From AWTP1-13 sp963827545 (GTDB taxonomy: Bacteria > Pseudomonadota > Alphaproteobacteria > Rhizobiales > Hyphomicrobiaceae), in contig CAWHBI010000041.1 in the NCBI GenBank assembly GCA_963827545.1, positions 1 to 64,000 of the forward strand: 64,000 nucleotides of DNA. The letters run 5' to 3'. The notes beneath the pieces are model-generated. The model ran no database searches. It worked only from the letters and a program-made list of their open reading frames with translations, and was not told where the DNA came from. This document shows positions 1-13,072 of this stretch, in pieces; within the stretch, counting starts at the first letter, position 1; the number at the start of each line of letters is the position of its first letter. Made by a program: the position numbers and the translations under genes.

Positions 1-123
1 TTAGAGTGGCTCGCCAAGCCTGCGCTCGCGGCAAGGCCGATTGGGTCTGTTGACGGACCTCTTGCAGCCAGGCGGGAGGGATTGCAGGAGTCGGTGCTGA
101 CTTGGAATTCCCGCACACCTTTC

Positions 124-350
124 GTCATCCCGGCGCCGCTTGCAAGCGAAGCGCGCAAGCGGGACCAGGCCGGGACCCAGACAGCTCTACGTTCGTTGTT
201 CGATGCGGCTACGCGAGACGATGCCGCAATCGCCGCGTGGTGAATCCGACGCTCCACACAGCTTTGAGCGATGGAACTCGTTGCGCGGTGCACGGGTCCC
301 GGCCTGTTCCCGCTCGCGCCCTTTCGGGCACTCGCGGCGCCGGGATGACG
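124..350. repeat. Outward-inward GTCATCCCGG repeat (copy 1)
   Basis: This stretch opens with GTCATCCCGG and closes with the complementary CCGGGATGAC, the edge signature shared with copies near 7.1, 11.4 and 20.0 kb. The inside is GC-rich and I recognise no gene in it. The 123 bases to its left are an open stretch without a start codon that I cannot assign to any family. Together they fill the otherwise gene-free 1-431 interval. Confidence 0.5.
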
Positions 351-431
351 CAGTCAACGCATCACTTCCGCCCGCAAGGCGACGCGTCGTGAGCGACGCT
401 GCTATGAAGAAGAACCGCGATAGGTGACAAC

Positions 432-668
432 ATGACTGCAGCTTGCCCACCCCCTGATGACGACGATATGCCCGCCGAGATCGATTTTTCCGGTGGCACT
501 CGCGGCAAATTCTATCAGCCCAATGCCATGCTCAGTCTGCCCGTCTACCTCGACGCCGATGTGCAGGCCTACCTCGCAGCCATTGCAGCGAAGAAGGGTG
601 TGCCACTGTCTCAGCTTGCCAACGACCTGCTGAAAAAGGAGATCGCGATCCTCGAGGCCGTCAAATAA
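432..668 (+). CDS. Small antitoxin-like protein
   Basis: A 78-residue soluble protein. An acidic N-terminus leads into a phrase of the form DFSGGTRGKFY, then a short strand-helix-helix pattern (SLPVYLDADVQAYLAAIA, then a helix ending LLKKEI). That layout resembles ribbon-helix-helix antitoxins, where a beta strand and two helices bind DNA as a dimer. An alternative start is the ATG at 468, just before the conserved part; the 432 start has a weak purine-rich site upstream. I see no toxin gene beside it, so it may be an orphan or a regulator. The family assignment is by resemblance only. Confidence 0.55.
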   Translation: MTAACPPPDDDDMPAEIDFSGGTRGKFYQPNAMLSLPVYLDADVQAYLAAIAAKKGVPLSQLANDLLKKEIAILEAVK

Positions 669-726
669 CCGGATGATGCGAACTGGGGTGTGGTGCGTGC
701 GCGCGGTCACCACATCTAGGCCTGCG

Positions 727-2622
<1,896 letters not shown>

Positions 2623-2798
2623 GCTTCCTGCTTGCTCCCTTGTTGCTGGCGTCGCCGCGCCATCGGCGTCACCCCTTTTTGGCTCCCCCCACCCCTAGCC
2701 CCTCCCCGCGTCGTGTCGAAGACGCGCCTTCGGCACGATGGGGAGGGGAATCCGGTTCCCGCGTGTCGCAGGGTTCGCGCTCTACTGCTTTCCGGGTA

Positions 2799-3212
2799 CT
2801 AGGCCGCAGCCGTCCGGCCCAGCCGCTTGTTGGCCTTGTCGTACTTGCGGCGCGCGCGCTGCATCTCGCTCATGTGCGCGTCGACCCACAGCCAGATGCC
2901 GCATACCGACTCTCCGAGCTTCTCGCCGAGCGGGGTGAGCCTGTAATCGACACGCGGCGGCACGGTGGCGTGCACGTGCCGTGTCACGAGGCCGTCACGC
3001 TCGAGCTGGCGTAATGTCTTGGTGAGCATCTTCTGGCTGACGCCGCCGACGCGCTGTTGCAGGCGGGTGAACCGCAGCTCACTTTCGCCGTCGAGCGCAT
3101 CGATGACCAGCAGCGTCCACTTGTCGGCGATGCGCTCCAGGATCTCCCTCACCAGCGCCTCTTTCTTGGGCAGGGTCTTGGGCAGGGTCTCGGAGATGTG
3201 AACAGTCGTCAT
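2799..3212 (-). CDS. HxlR-family transcriptional regulator
   Basis: Winged helix-turn-helix regulator of about 137 residues. The family core is clear: ILERIADKWTLLVIDAL, then LRFTRLQQRVGGVSQKMLTKTLRQLE as the recognition region, then LTPLGEKL. The start at 3212 (MTTVHIS) is preferred over the in-frame 3227 start because a GGGGGGA run lies about ten bases before it. It is divergent from the molybdenum hydroxylase operon that begins at 3330, with about 117 bp between the starts, so control of that operon is a reasonable inference. The C-terminus is basic (RRKYDKANKRLGR). Confidence 0.9.
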   Translation of the reverse strand: MTTVHISETLPKTLPKKEALVREILERIADKWTLLVIDALDGESELRFTRLQQRVGGVSQKMLTKTLRQLERDGLVTRHVHATVPPRVDYRLTPLGEKLGESVCGIWLWVDAHMSEMQRARRKYDKANKRLGRTAAA

Positions 3213-3329
3213 GATCGGTCCCCCCAACAGTTTCCCCGAGGTACGTATAGAACTCTGGGGTGCCTTCTTGCCAACGGAAACTGACGGCTCTTACATGCTG
3301 TGCAAGACAAGTGGAGAGTGGAGAGGTCC

Positions 3330-3797
3330 ATGGCGGCGTTCCAGGTGAAGGTCAACGGGCGGAGCGCACAGCGTCGATGTGCTGCCCGACACGCCGCTCT
3401 TGTGGGTGATGCGCGACGCGCTCGGCCTCACCGGCACCAAGTTCGGCTGCGGCATCGCCCAGTGCGGCGCCTGCACGGTGTTTCTCGACGGCAAGCCGCT
3501 GCGCTCCTGCTCGCTGCCGGTGTCGGCGCTCGGCGACGGCGAGGTGACGACCATCGAGGGCGTCAGCGGGCGCGAAGCGCGAGGCCGTGCAGCGGGCCTG
3601 GGTCGCGCGCGACGTGCCGCAATGCGGCTACTGCCAGTCGGGGCAGGTGATGAGCGCGGTCGCGCTGCTGCAGCGAGGTCCGGCGGCCGACCGACCGCGA
3701 CATCGACCTCGCCATGAACGGCAACATCTGCCGCTGCGCCACCTATGTCCGCATCCGCGCCGCCATCAAGGACGCGGCGCGCACGCTGGAGGGCTGA
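3330..3797 (+). pseudogene. iorA: 2Fe-2S subunit of an isoquinoline 1-oxidoreductase-type hydroxylase (frameshifted)
   Basis: Small iron-sulfur subunit of a xanthine dehydrogenase/aldehyde oxidase-family enzyme, which passes electrons from the molybdenum site. The plant-type ferredoxin cluster motif CGIAQCGACTVF with a later RSC is visible, followed by the second cluster motif CGYCQSGQ and NICRCATYVRIRAAI. The reconstructed protein is ~155 residues, the usual size. Shifts lie near 3365 (extra base), about 3580 and about 3675. The start has a good GGAGAGG site. It is followed after 3 bp by the large subunit, as in known iorAB pairs. Confidence 0.85.
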
Positions 3798-3800
3798 GCC

Positions 3801-6009
<2,209 letters not shown>

Positions 6010-6013
<4 letters not shown>

Positions 6014-6651
6014 AGCGCGCACGCAGTGCTCGCTGCGGTTGCGCGCCGCGCATCGTCGTGCTCACCGGGCGCCGCGGTGCAGACGCTCGGTCAGACGCGG
6101 CCGCAGCCGGCCCGCGCGCTGGCCGACGGAGCTGCGTCCGGTGGCGAGCTTCGCCGGCATCGCCGACACCCAGGCGCGCTCGATCGCGCTGTTCGAGGAG
6201 GCCGGCAAGGTCTTGCAGCATCCGCGCTGCGTGAACTGCCATCCGGCCGGCGACCGGCCGCTGCCAGGGCGACCGCATGCAGCCGCACCAGCCGCTGGTG
6301 GTGCGCGGCAAGGACGGCCACGGCGCGCCCGGCATGGCCTGCACGACTTGCCACGGCGGCGCCAATTTCGATCCGGCGCGCGTGCCGGGCGATCCGCATT
6401 GGCACCTGGCGCCGGCGTCGATGGCGTGGGAGGGCAAGTCGCTCGGCGAGATCTGCGAGCAGATCAAGGACCCCGCGCGCAACGGCGACCGGGACATCGC
6501 GGCGATCCTCAAGCACATGGCGACCGACAGCCTGGTGGGGTGGGCCTGGAAGCCCGGCCCCGGCCGCACGCCGGCGCCCGGCACCAACGCCGGGTTCGGC
6601 GAGCTGTTGCAGGCGTGGGCCGATGCGGGGGCGTATTGCCCCGCGCCCTGA
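6010..6651 (+). pseudogene. Di-heme cytochrome c subunit of the hydroxylase (frameshifted near its start)
   Basis: Periplasmic c-type cytochrome that probably takes electrons from the 2Fe-2S subunit to the respiratory chain. Two covalent heme sites are seen, CVNCH and CTTCH, about 40 residues apart, followed by HWHLAPASMAWEGKSLGEICEQ, a conserved stretch in cytochromes that accompany iorAB-type operons. The intact main part runs from about 6277 to the stop. The N-terminal signal region is split by shifts around 6030-6270. It overlaps the large subunit by four bases, so the three genes form one operon. Confidence 0.8.
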
Positions 6652-6693
6652 GCATTTCGGGCCCTTGGCCGCCGGCAGCGACGCAAGAAAAAC

Positions 6694-6721
6694 GAGCGGT
6701 GCGACGGGGAGCGCACCGCTC
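6694..6721 (+). terminator. Hairpin after the hydroxylase operon
   Basis: A perfect 10-bp stem, GAGCGGTGCG with CGCACCGCTC, closes an 8-base loop 43 bp after the cytochrome stop codon. The right side is followed by only a short TATTTG, so it is a weak intrinsic terminator for the plus strand. An A-rich stretch (AAGAAAAAC) lies on its left. Confidence 0.6.
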
Positions 6722-6761
6722 GCTATTTGAGCCGGGGAGGAGGGAAGCTCTCCGGCCATCT

Positions 6762-6784
6762 GACGGACCGGGGGGAGGTCCGTC
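6762..6784 (+). terminator. Second hairpin
   Basis: Stem GACGGACC with GGTCCGTC around a G-rich 7-base loop, with outer arms AAGCTC and GAGCTT that can extend the pairing. It lies in the 537-bp gap between the cytochrome and the DUF1801 gene. The rest of that gap (6785-7084) shows no gene I can support. Confidence 0.45.
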
Positions 6785-7084
6785 CTTGGGAGCTTGGAAA
6801 ACGGGGCTAAAGCCGGTTGGTTCCGGTTCCAGGATCACGCTCGGGTGATCGAGCGCAGGCGTGGCTGCAATCGAGGCGCGCCGTTGCGGCAGATCAAGCC
6901 CGCTTGGCAAGCTTGACCGTAGGCGGTCTATCGAACCGGCTTGCCAGAAGCCGGCCATCTGGCTTGTCCAGTCGATCAGGGGGGCAAGCGCGCCGAGCTG
7001 CGCGCTATAGTGCGCGACGCTCCTCGAGCGCTCTTTGGTCGCTTCTGAGAGGGGCCAGTCTGATACTGAGCGGCCTATCCTTCC

Positions 7085-7222
7085 ACCCGTCATCCCGGCC
7101 CAGCAATCGCGCTGGAAGCGCGAATTGCGCAGAGCCGGGATCTGCGGCGAGCGGTGTCCGTGCGGCAAATCCCGGACAGTCTCGACGGCTAGAGGCCGGC
7201 CTCGACTTCCGGGATGACGGGT
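7085..7222. repeat. CACCCGTCATCCCGG repeat (copy 2)
   Basis: Begins CACCCGTCATCCCGG and ends with the complementary CCGGGATGACGGGT, with an inner CCGGGATCTGCGG / AAATCCCGGACAG pair, giving a nested cruciform-like layout. The left edge of the repeat supplies the final codons and stop of the DUF1801 gene (its last residues, PVIPEVEAGL, are repeat-encoded). Three other copies occur in this window. Confidence 0.7.
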
Positions 7223-7630
7223 ATGTTGATTGGTTCGCCGATCAGTGCCACGGCGGCGCGAATGAGCGCCTGCAACGCCTTTGCATCGATCTTGTCGCCC
7301 TCGTGGATATCGATGGCGCGCCTGGTGTTGCCTCGAGGCTGGAGTTGAAGAGGTATGATGGGTCCTCCAGCGAGGCGCCCTTGGCGAAGGTCATCTTCAC
7401 GACAGCCTTGTACGTCTCGCCGGTGCAGATGATGCCGGCGTGCTCCCACACAGGAACCCCTCGCCACTTCCACGTCTCGACCACCTCGGGGTCGGCCTGC
7501 TTGATGAGACTTCGGACCCGCGCGAGCGTCTCGCCCCGCCAATCACTCAGCTCTTTGATGCGTGCGTCGATCAGCTGGGAGGGAGAGGCGCCTCCTTTCC
7601 CTCCTTCGAGCCGCTCTTCCTCGTCTTCAT
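7189..7630 (-). pseudogene. DUF1801 domain protein, frameshifted
   Basis: Small DUF1801 (YdhG-like) protein of unknown role. The family signature reads clearly: SPSQLIDARIKELSDWRGETL, then WKWRGVPVWEHAGIICTGETYK, then FAKGASLEDP, then (in another frame) GNTRRAIDIHEGDKIDAKAL. One shift lies near 7340 and a second near 7590, where the probable start MKTRKSGSKEGK (ATG at 7630) runs into the conserved part. The C-terminus is formed by repeat sequence. A second DUF1801 remnant lies at 10752-10880 in the same orientation, on the far side of the Hachiman genes. Confidence 0.75.
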
Positions 7631-7766
7631 GGTTGTTGTCGCTTTCTCTTTGGTTGTTGGGTTCGCGACGCTCTCGCAGGTAACGATCGCTGCCCGCGGG
7701 CGGGTGATTGCGTTGAGTGCAACCTGAGGTATGCTGACATCCTAATTGCGGCGGGGATGATTCGGA

Positions 7767-8603
7767 TTGACCGCTTACAGCCACAAGCCAAAGCGCTTCC
7801 TCGAACGTCTGCATTTCGATGAAAGTGGCAATCCCGTGGACAGCATTTGCTGCGCCGGGTTCGAGTTGCAGGCATGGCGGTGTGTCCCCTTCGCGGAACA
7901 CCTCATCGAATGGGTTCCGGAATACGCGCTGCCGGAAGACGAGTTGGACGTTACGCACGCCAACATCTACGTCAAACTGAAGAAAGCGGCTATCCGCGTC
8001 TACACAAGCGAGAAGTACAAGAAACGCGGAGAGGCTGGCGAGATAACGCTGCACGCTATTGCCGCGACTACTTCACACGCTGCCGATCTCGCCGCGAGTG
8101 TTCTATAAAAGCGCATCGAATGAGGTCGTGAAAGATTCGATATGGTGCATGCCCGTTTCCCGGCAGCGGGCGGGATACAGCTGTGGCTCGGTGAAGCCAA
8201 GCTGTACGCGGACACCAAGCAAGCGATTGAGGACGCGCTGAAATCGGTCAAGGAGCACCTCGATCAAGGGTTCCTGAAAGAACAGAGGATGCTCATTGGT
8301 CCGCAAATTCCTAAAAGCACTCCGCGCTATCAGGAGCTAATGGAGCTGTTTGAGCCACAAACCAGTCTGGACAAATTCATCTCGGCCGGTGTTTTCGTAA
8401 TCGGCGTTCTGTCGAATAGCAGCGCGTGCGGTGCGGCGCAGAAGATCGACGATGCGTACAAAGTTGCGCTCAAGAACGAGTATTCCGTTCTGAAGAATAG
8501 GCTCACGCAGTCGGGACTTACCAAAAGCATCCGCGTGGTTCTGCTGTACATTCCGCTAGCCGACAAGGATGGTTTCGTCACAACATTTAGACTCCAAACT
8601 TAA
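7767..8603 (+). CDS. hamA: Hachiman anti-phage protein HamA (DUF1837), frameshifted
   Basis: Nuclease effector subunit of the Hachiman defence system. The reconstructed protein is ~278 residues, normal for HamA. The N-terminal part runs MTAYSHKPKRF to EITLHAI. The C-terminal DUF1837 part includes FDMVHARF and the GEAKLY motif, which fits the D...ExK of a PD-(D/E)xK nuclease. Three missing bases explain the breaks: near 8060 (a T run, giving HAICRDYF), near 8075 (a C, giving FHTLPISPRVFYK) and near 8131 (an A run). With these restored one frame runs to the TAA at 8601. hamB starts 9 bp later. The base composition is visibly more A/T-rich than the flanks. The frameshifts may be sequence errors. 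Confidence 0.85.
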
Positions 8604-8612
8604 GGGCCTTCA

Positions 8613-10696
8613 ATGACCGTCTCTCAGCAGCAATGGCGAGACATCGAAAACCTCCAAGGAACCGCCCTCAAGAGTAGGGTGTTCTCGATACTTCAAGAGG
8701 CTGCGCACGATATTCAAACCCACCAGGTGGACGATCCCGCCGTATTGAACGTCGTCCCACAAGCTCGCTCACTTACTCGAAACACGACCTGAGCTTGAGA
8801 GCTACAAAGAGGCCTTCAGTGCACTCGCTCGTGCGGTCGGCCTCTGGAATTACATCGACACTGAGGCTGCCGATTATCGTGATGCGATGGTCGCGGACGC
8901 TGTAACGGTCGATGAGCTCGATGGTATTACGCTCCACCGGGAACAGATCACGGCTCTGAATACGTTGCTCTCGGGTAGAAACCTCATCCTCAGCGCGCCC
9001 ACAAGTTTTGGCAAGAGCGTCCTGATTGATGCGTTGCTCGCATCCGGACGGTACCACCGGATTGCGATAGTGCTGCCGACGATTGCTCTGCTCGATGAAT
9101 TCCGGCGGCGGATAGAGAAGCGTTTTGGTGACCGTTTTCAGCTAGTTATGTATCACTCACAGTCGGTATCGGCAGGCAAGAACGTCATTTTCCTGGGCAC
9201 ACAAGAGCGGCTGATCAATCGAACGGACCTTGGTCAGCTGGATTTGGCTGTCGTCGATGAATTCTACAAACTCGACCCGACCCGCCATGACGACCGCTCT
9301 TCCACGCTGAACGCGGCCGTCTATCAACTACTCAGACGGTCTGGCCAGTTCTTCTTCTTGGGACCGAACATCGAAACCGTGCGAGTGACATCGGACACTC
9401 GATGGAAGTTCGAGTTCTTGCGTACACGGTTTTCGACAGTGGCAGTTGATACGTTTGACCTCCGAACAATTGACGATAAAGAAGCTCGGCTGACTGAAGA
9501 GCTGAAGCGTAAGGAAAACTGGCCCGCGCTCGTATTCATCTCTTCGCCGGACCGTGCGAACCAGATGGCAGATCGCCTCGCGGAAAACGAGAACTTTGCA
9601 TCGGTCCAAGGCTTCCCGGAATGGATTGATGAGAATTTTGGAGAGGGCTGGGACCTGAGTAAGGTCGTCGGATCAGGTATAGCCGTCCATCACGGACGCA
9701 TCCCGCGTTCGATGGCATCTCACTTCGTTCGTCTCTTCAACAGCGGCGAGATTCCTGTCCTTATCTGCACCTCCACTCTGATTGAGGGCGTGAACACGGC
9801 CGCTAAATCGGTCCTTATTTTCGACAAGAAGATAAACCGACAGGACTATGACTTTTTCACGTTCTCGAACATCCGCGGCCGTGCTGGCCGACTGGGTCAA
9901 CATCACGTCGGAGCGGTGTATTTGTTTCATGCGCCGCCAGACCAGCAGGCAATTGAGGTCGAGCCTCCACTTTTCGGGGATCTGGATGAGGCGCCGGATG
10001 AGCTTGTGGTTCACATCTCTGAAGAGGACACGTCCTCCAAGATTGACGACCGAGTAGCTGGACTGGCGAAAGCGATGCAGCTGACGCCTGCAGAGCTCCG
10101 TCTGGCTTCGTCGGTAGGTCTTGAGGATGCAGCCGCACTGAAGCAACGCACGGCGATAGCGTCCCACCAGGGCGCGCGGATCCATTGGACAGGCTCACCG
10201 AGCTACTACGACATCCTTGCGGTTTGTCAGGTCATCTGTTCTGTCCGTCGCGCCGGTGAATTTGGGGTTCGCAGTGCAGCGCAATTGGCAGTCTATCTCT
10301 CAAACCTCCGCTCGAACGGCACCCTGAAGGGGTTCTTCCGGTGGCGTAGCGAATTCGTACAAGGGGCAACCAAGCGCCAAGGACAACGTTTTCCGCTTCC
10401 TTAGGGCTTGCGATTACGGCCTGCCGCAGCTGTTTTCTGTGGTTGAGCTGTTCGCGCAACGGCTGAACCACAGGACGAACTACGGTCTGTTCATCGCAGA
10501 AATGCCGCGCTGGTTTAGAGCCGAAGTTCTGAAGAATTTGGACGAGCAAGGCGTTCCGGTTCAGATTTCCGAACGGTTCCTGGAGCCGAATGACAGCATT
10601 GAAAGCCTGCGGCAGCGTCTGATTGAACAAGCTCACCAGAGCAGCGGCCTCACTCCTTTTGAGAAGCGCTGGGTTCTAGAAGCACTGGCTAATTGA
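8613..10696 (+). CDS. hamB: Hachiman anti-phage helicase HamB, frameshifted
   Basis: Superfamily 2 helicase that partners HamA and is thought to sense damaged or foreign DNA and release the nuclease. Walker A is LSAPTSFGKS, motif II is VVDEFYKL, and motif VI is NIRGRAGRLGQ; SGIAVHHGRIPRSM and LICTSTLIEGVN match the second RecA-like lobe. The reconstructed length is ~694 residues. One extra C near 8758 separates the first 48 residues, and one extra G near 10366 separates the C-terminal ~110 residues, which read on to FEKRWVLEALAN. Otherwise the protein is complete. Codon use is more A/T-rich than in neighbours, fitting horizontal transfer. Confidence 0.88.
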
Positions 10697-10751
10697 ATTG
10701 CAGCAAGTTGTCGTCACTCCACCCCACCCCACCGCACCTCGCACTGGCCGC

Positions 10752-10880
10752 TCACATTCGTTCGCCGGGCAAAAGGCTCGCTTGCTTCACCCAAGCGGCG
10801 AGCTGGGCTCCGTCGAGCTCATCGTCCGCGTGGATGTCGAGGTAGCGCACCTCCTTCTGCTTGGACTGCCCGGCGGAGCC
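10752..10880 (-). pseudogene. C-terminal remnant of a second DUF1801 gene
   Basis: Read on the minus strand this stretch encodes KQKEVRYLDIHADDELDG followed by AQLAAWVKQASLLPGERM and a stop at 10752, the typical end of a DUF1801 protein. There is no start and no upstream part; the reading abuts the stop of the VOC gene at 10881. It seems to be what is left of a gene whose 5' part was lost, perhaps fused during rearrangement around the Hachiman insertion. Confidence 0.6.
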
Positions 10881-11354
10881 TCAGCCGCGCCGCGCCGCCT
10901 TGATCGCGGCGACGTCGATCTTCTTCATGTCCATCATCGCATCAAACGCGCGCTTTGCTTCATCGCCGCCGGCCGCCATGGCCTCGGTCAGCACGCGCGG
11001 CGTGATTTGCCAGGAGATGCCCCACTTGTCCTTGCACCAGCCGCACGCGCTCTCCTGGCCGCCGTTGCCGACGATGGCGTTCCAGTAGCGGTCGGTCTCT
11101 TGCTGGTCGTCGGTGGCGATCTGGAACGAGAAAGCTTCGTTATGCTTGAACATGGGACCGCCATTGAGGCCGAGACAGGGGACGCCGGCGACCGTGAATT
11201 CCACCGTCAGAACGTCGCCCTCCTTGCCGGACGGATAGTCGCTGGGCGCACGGTGGACGGCACCCACCGCGCTGTCGGGAAAGGTCGCGGCGTAGAAGCG
11301 GGCAGCAGCCTCGGCGTCCTTGTCGTACCAGAGGCAAATCGTGTTCTTGGCCAT
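10881..11354 (-). CDS. VOC-family protein (PhnB/glyoxalase-like)
   Basis: A 157-residue protein of the vicinal oxygen chelate fold, close to the PhnB and 3-demethylubiquinone methyltransferase-like subgroup. Diagnostic stretches are CLWYDKDAEAAARFYAATFPDS, DVLTVEFTVAGVPCLGLNGGP, FSFQIATDDQQETDRYW and GWCKDKWGISWQITP. Members are small cytosolic proteins, many without a known reaction. The start at 11354 is supported by an AAAGGAC site a few bases upstream; the longer in-frame start at 11414 adds only a non-conserved leader. DUF1801 and VOC genes are often neighbours. Confidence 0.85.
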   Translation of the reverse strand: MAKNTICLWYDKDAEAAARFYAATFPDSAVGAVHRAPSDYPSGKEGDVLTVEFTVAGVPCLGLNGGPMFKHNEAFSFQIATDDQQETDRYWNAIVGNGGQESACGWCKDKWGISWQITPRVLTEAMAAGGDEAKRAFDAMMDMKKIDVAAIKAARRG

Positions 11355-11411
11355 TGGCCGTCCTTTCGCATTGAATGTTCTTACCGGATCATATCGGCGA
11401 GCCAATGAATC

Positions 11412-11530
11412 CACCCGTCATGCCGGAATCCGAGACGCAGTCGAGGATATCCGGGATCTGCCGCACGCCCATGCTCTGCCGCAGATCCCGGACAGTCTCG
11501 GCAGCGCCTCGACTTCCGGGATGACGGGTG
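11412..11530. repeat. CACCCGTCATGCCGG repeat (copy 3)
   Basis: Edges CACCCGTCATGCCGG and TTCCGGGATGACGGGTG, with inner complementary CCGGGATCTGCCGC and GCCGCAGATCCCGG. It is the same family as copies near 7.1 and 20.0 kb. The rest of the gap between the VOC gene and the MITE-like element (11531-11711) holds no gene I can support. Confidence 0.7.
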
Positions 11531-11711
11531 AAAACTTTGGCTGCTTGGTATCATTGGCTGACATGTCCCGACCCGAGTCGGCGAGCAACTCGACGCCGAG
11601 TGCGCCGAGCAACGCGCCCATGAGACCTGGTATCGCATCAAGCCCCATCGCTGCGGCTAGGTGGGGAGGGAACTTCTGAACCAAAGCCACACTAGCTACT
11701 CTATGATTCTA

Positions 11712-11783
11712 GTGTCCCTTTTGAACCCGAAGTTCGCAAGCCCGATTGCCGCGAAGTGTGTGCGAACTTCGGGTTCGGGACAC
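11712..11783. mobile_element. 72-bp MITE-like element related to the adjacent IS630 ends
   Basis: Both ends carry the same inverted repeat. The left reads GTGTCCC, then TTTT, then GAACCCGAAGTTCGCA; the right end's complement reads GTGTCCC then GAACCCGAAGTTCGCA without the TTTT. The element is flanked by TA on both sides (11710-11711 and 11784-11785), the target of IS630/Tc1-type elements. It abuts the IS630-like end GTGTCCGAACCAGAAGTTC at 11786. There is no coding capacity, so any movement would depend on a transposase supplied elsewhere. Confidence 0.65.
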
Positions 11784-11785
11784 TA

Positions 11786-12853
11786 GTGTCCGAACCAGAA
11801 GTTCACAACATTAGGCGCTTGCGGGCTGATCGTAAGCGCAGAAGCGCTCGATCGAGGCGAAGATGGCGTCGGCGGACTTGGTCCGGCGGAAGGGTTTGGG
11901 TTCGGCGTAGTGCGCTTGGATGAACGACAAGATGTAGGCGCGCAGCGCCACACACTGCGTTAGATTCCGCGCCTGATCTTGCGCTCGGTGATGAGGGCGA
12001 AGAAGCGCCCAACCTGATGGACCAGATGCTCTGGACGTTCGTCAGATGCACATGCCAGCGCGGCCTTTTAGCCAGCCAGCTGCGGATCAGCGGCGTCTTG
12101 TGGGTGGCGTAAATGTCCATGACGAGGTGAACGTCAAGGCGTCGGGGACGGCGGCTTCGATCTCGTCGAGGAACGTACGGAACTTGCGGGCGCGGAGGCG
12201 AGCGTAGCATTTGCCGAACACGGCGCCGGTGGCGATGTCGAGCGCGGCGAACAGCGAGGTGGTCCCATGGCGCTTGTAGTCGTGGCCCTGCGCGCCGGCT
12301 GCCCGGACACCTCGGCAGCATGGCTGGATGCGATCGAGCGCCGGCAATCTGCATTCGTACCACGCCCTCGATGGCGCGTTCGGGCGGCACATGTAAATGC
12401 CTACCACGTGCCACCTTGGCCGCGAAATCCGGTTCGGTGTAAAGCTTGAAGCGCTCGACCGGTGCGGCTGCAGTCCGAAGGCGCGCCGCATCCGCTGCAC
12501 GGTCGACACCGACAATCCGCAGGCCTTGGCCATCCGCGCGAGCTCCAATGCGTTGCGTTCGCCGACGCGCTCTCAAGCGTCTTGACGATCACCTTGTCGA
12601 CGCGCGCGTCCTCGACGGCGCGCGGGATACCCAGACCGCGCTCGTCGAAGAGCCCGTCCATGCACTTCTCGGCGAAGCACCTGCGCCACTTGCTGGACGG
12701 ACGCCTGATCCACGCCGAGAGGCGCCGCGACCTGCGGCTTTGCAGTGCCGCTGCGCAGTCAGCACGAGGCGCGCGCGCAGGCCATCGCCTGAGTCATTGC
12801 CCCCGACCAACATTGATTGCTCGCATTCTGGTTCACACCTCCTCATGAGCCGT
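11786..12853 (-). mobile_element. Degenerate IS630-family insertion sequence
   Basis: Remnant of an IS630-type transposase, read on the minus strand in several frames. Recognisable pieces are MAKACGLSVSTVQRMRRAFG (helix-turn-helix), DYKRHGTTSLFAALDIATGA, FRTFLDEIEAAVPD, VHLVMDIYATHKTPLIRSWL and KRPRWHVHLT, which cover most of the DDE-type protein, with a tail reading PALRRTQTLPPDQ. At least seven shifts break it. The near end is a clear terminal repeat at 11786; I cannot place the far terminal repeat, so the right limit is approximate. It should be inactive as given. Confidence 0.75.
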
Positions 12854-13072
12854 TCGTCGTTCCACCGACGCAAACCCGTTCGGGCCCCGAATTTGAAGCC
12901 ACGCGAGCTTGTCGCAATTGGAGCGGAGGGCTGAATGCCGGCGAACAGGACTGTTCATTCTTTATTCAGATGGTACGCCGGTGCGGCTGGGCTATGGGAA
13001 GGGAGCTGGGTAAGTCGCCGACCGGCGTTGTACGATCAGCTCAACCGACGAGGATCGCAAGAAAGCGAGGGA

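Noticed and set aside
10698..11408. A 236-residue plus-strand open frame over the VOC gene
   Set aside because: Antisense shadow; the minus strand gives a complete VOC protein with a good ribosome-binding site.
11540..11690. A short minus-strand frame beginning MALVQKFPPHL
   Set aside because: It runs into the repeat at 11412-11530 and has no recognisable family; not enough to call a gene.
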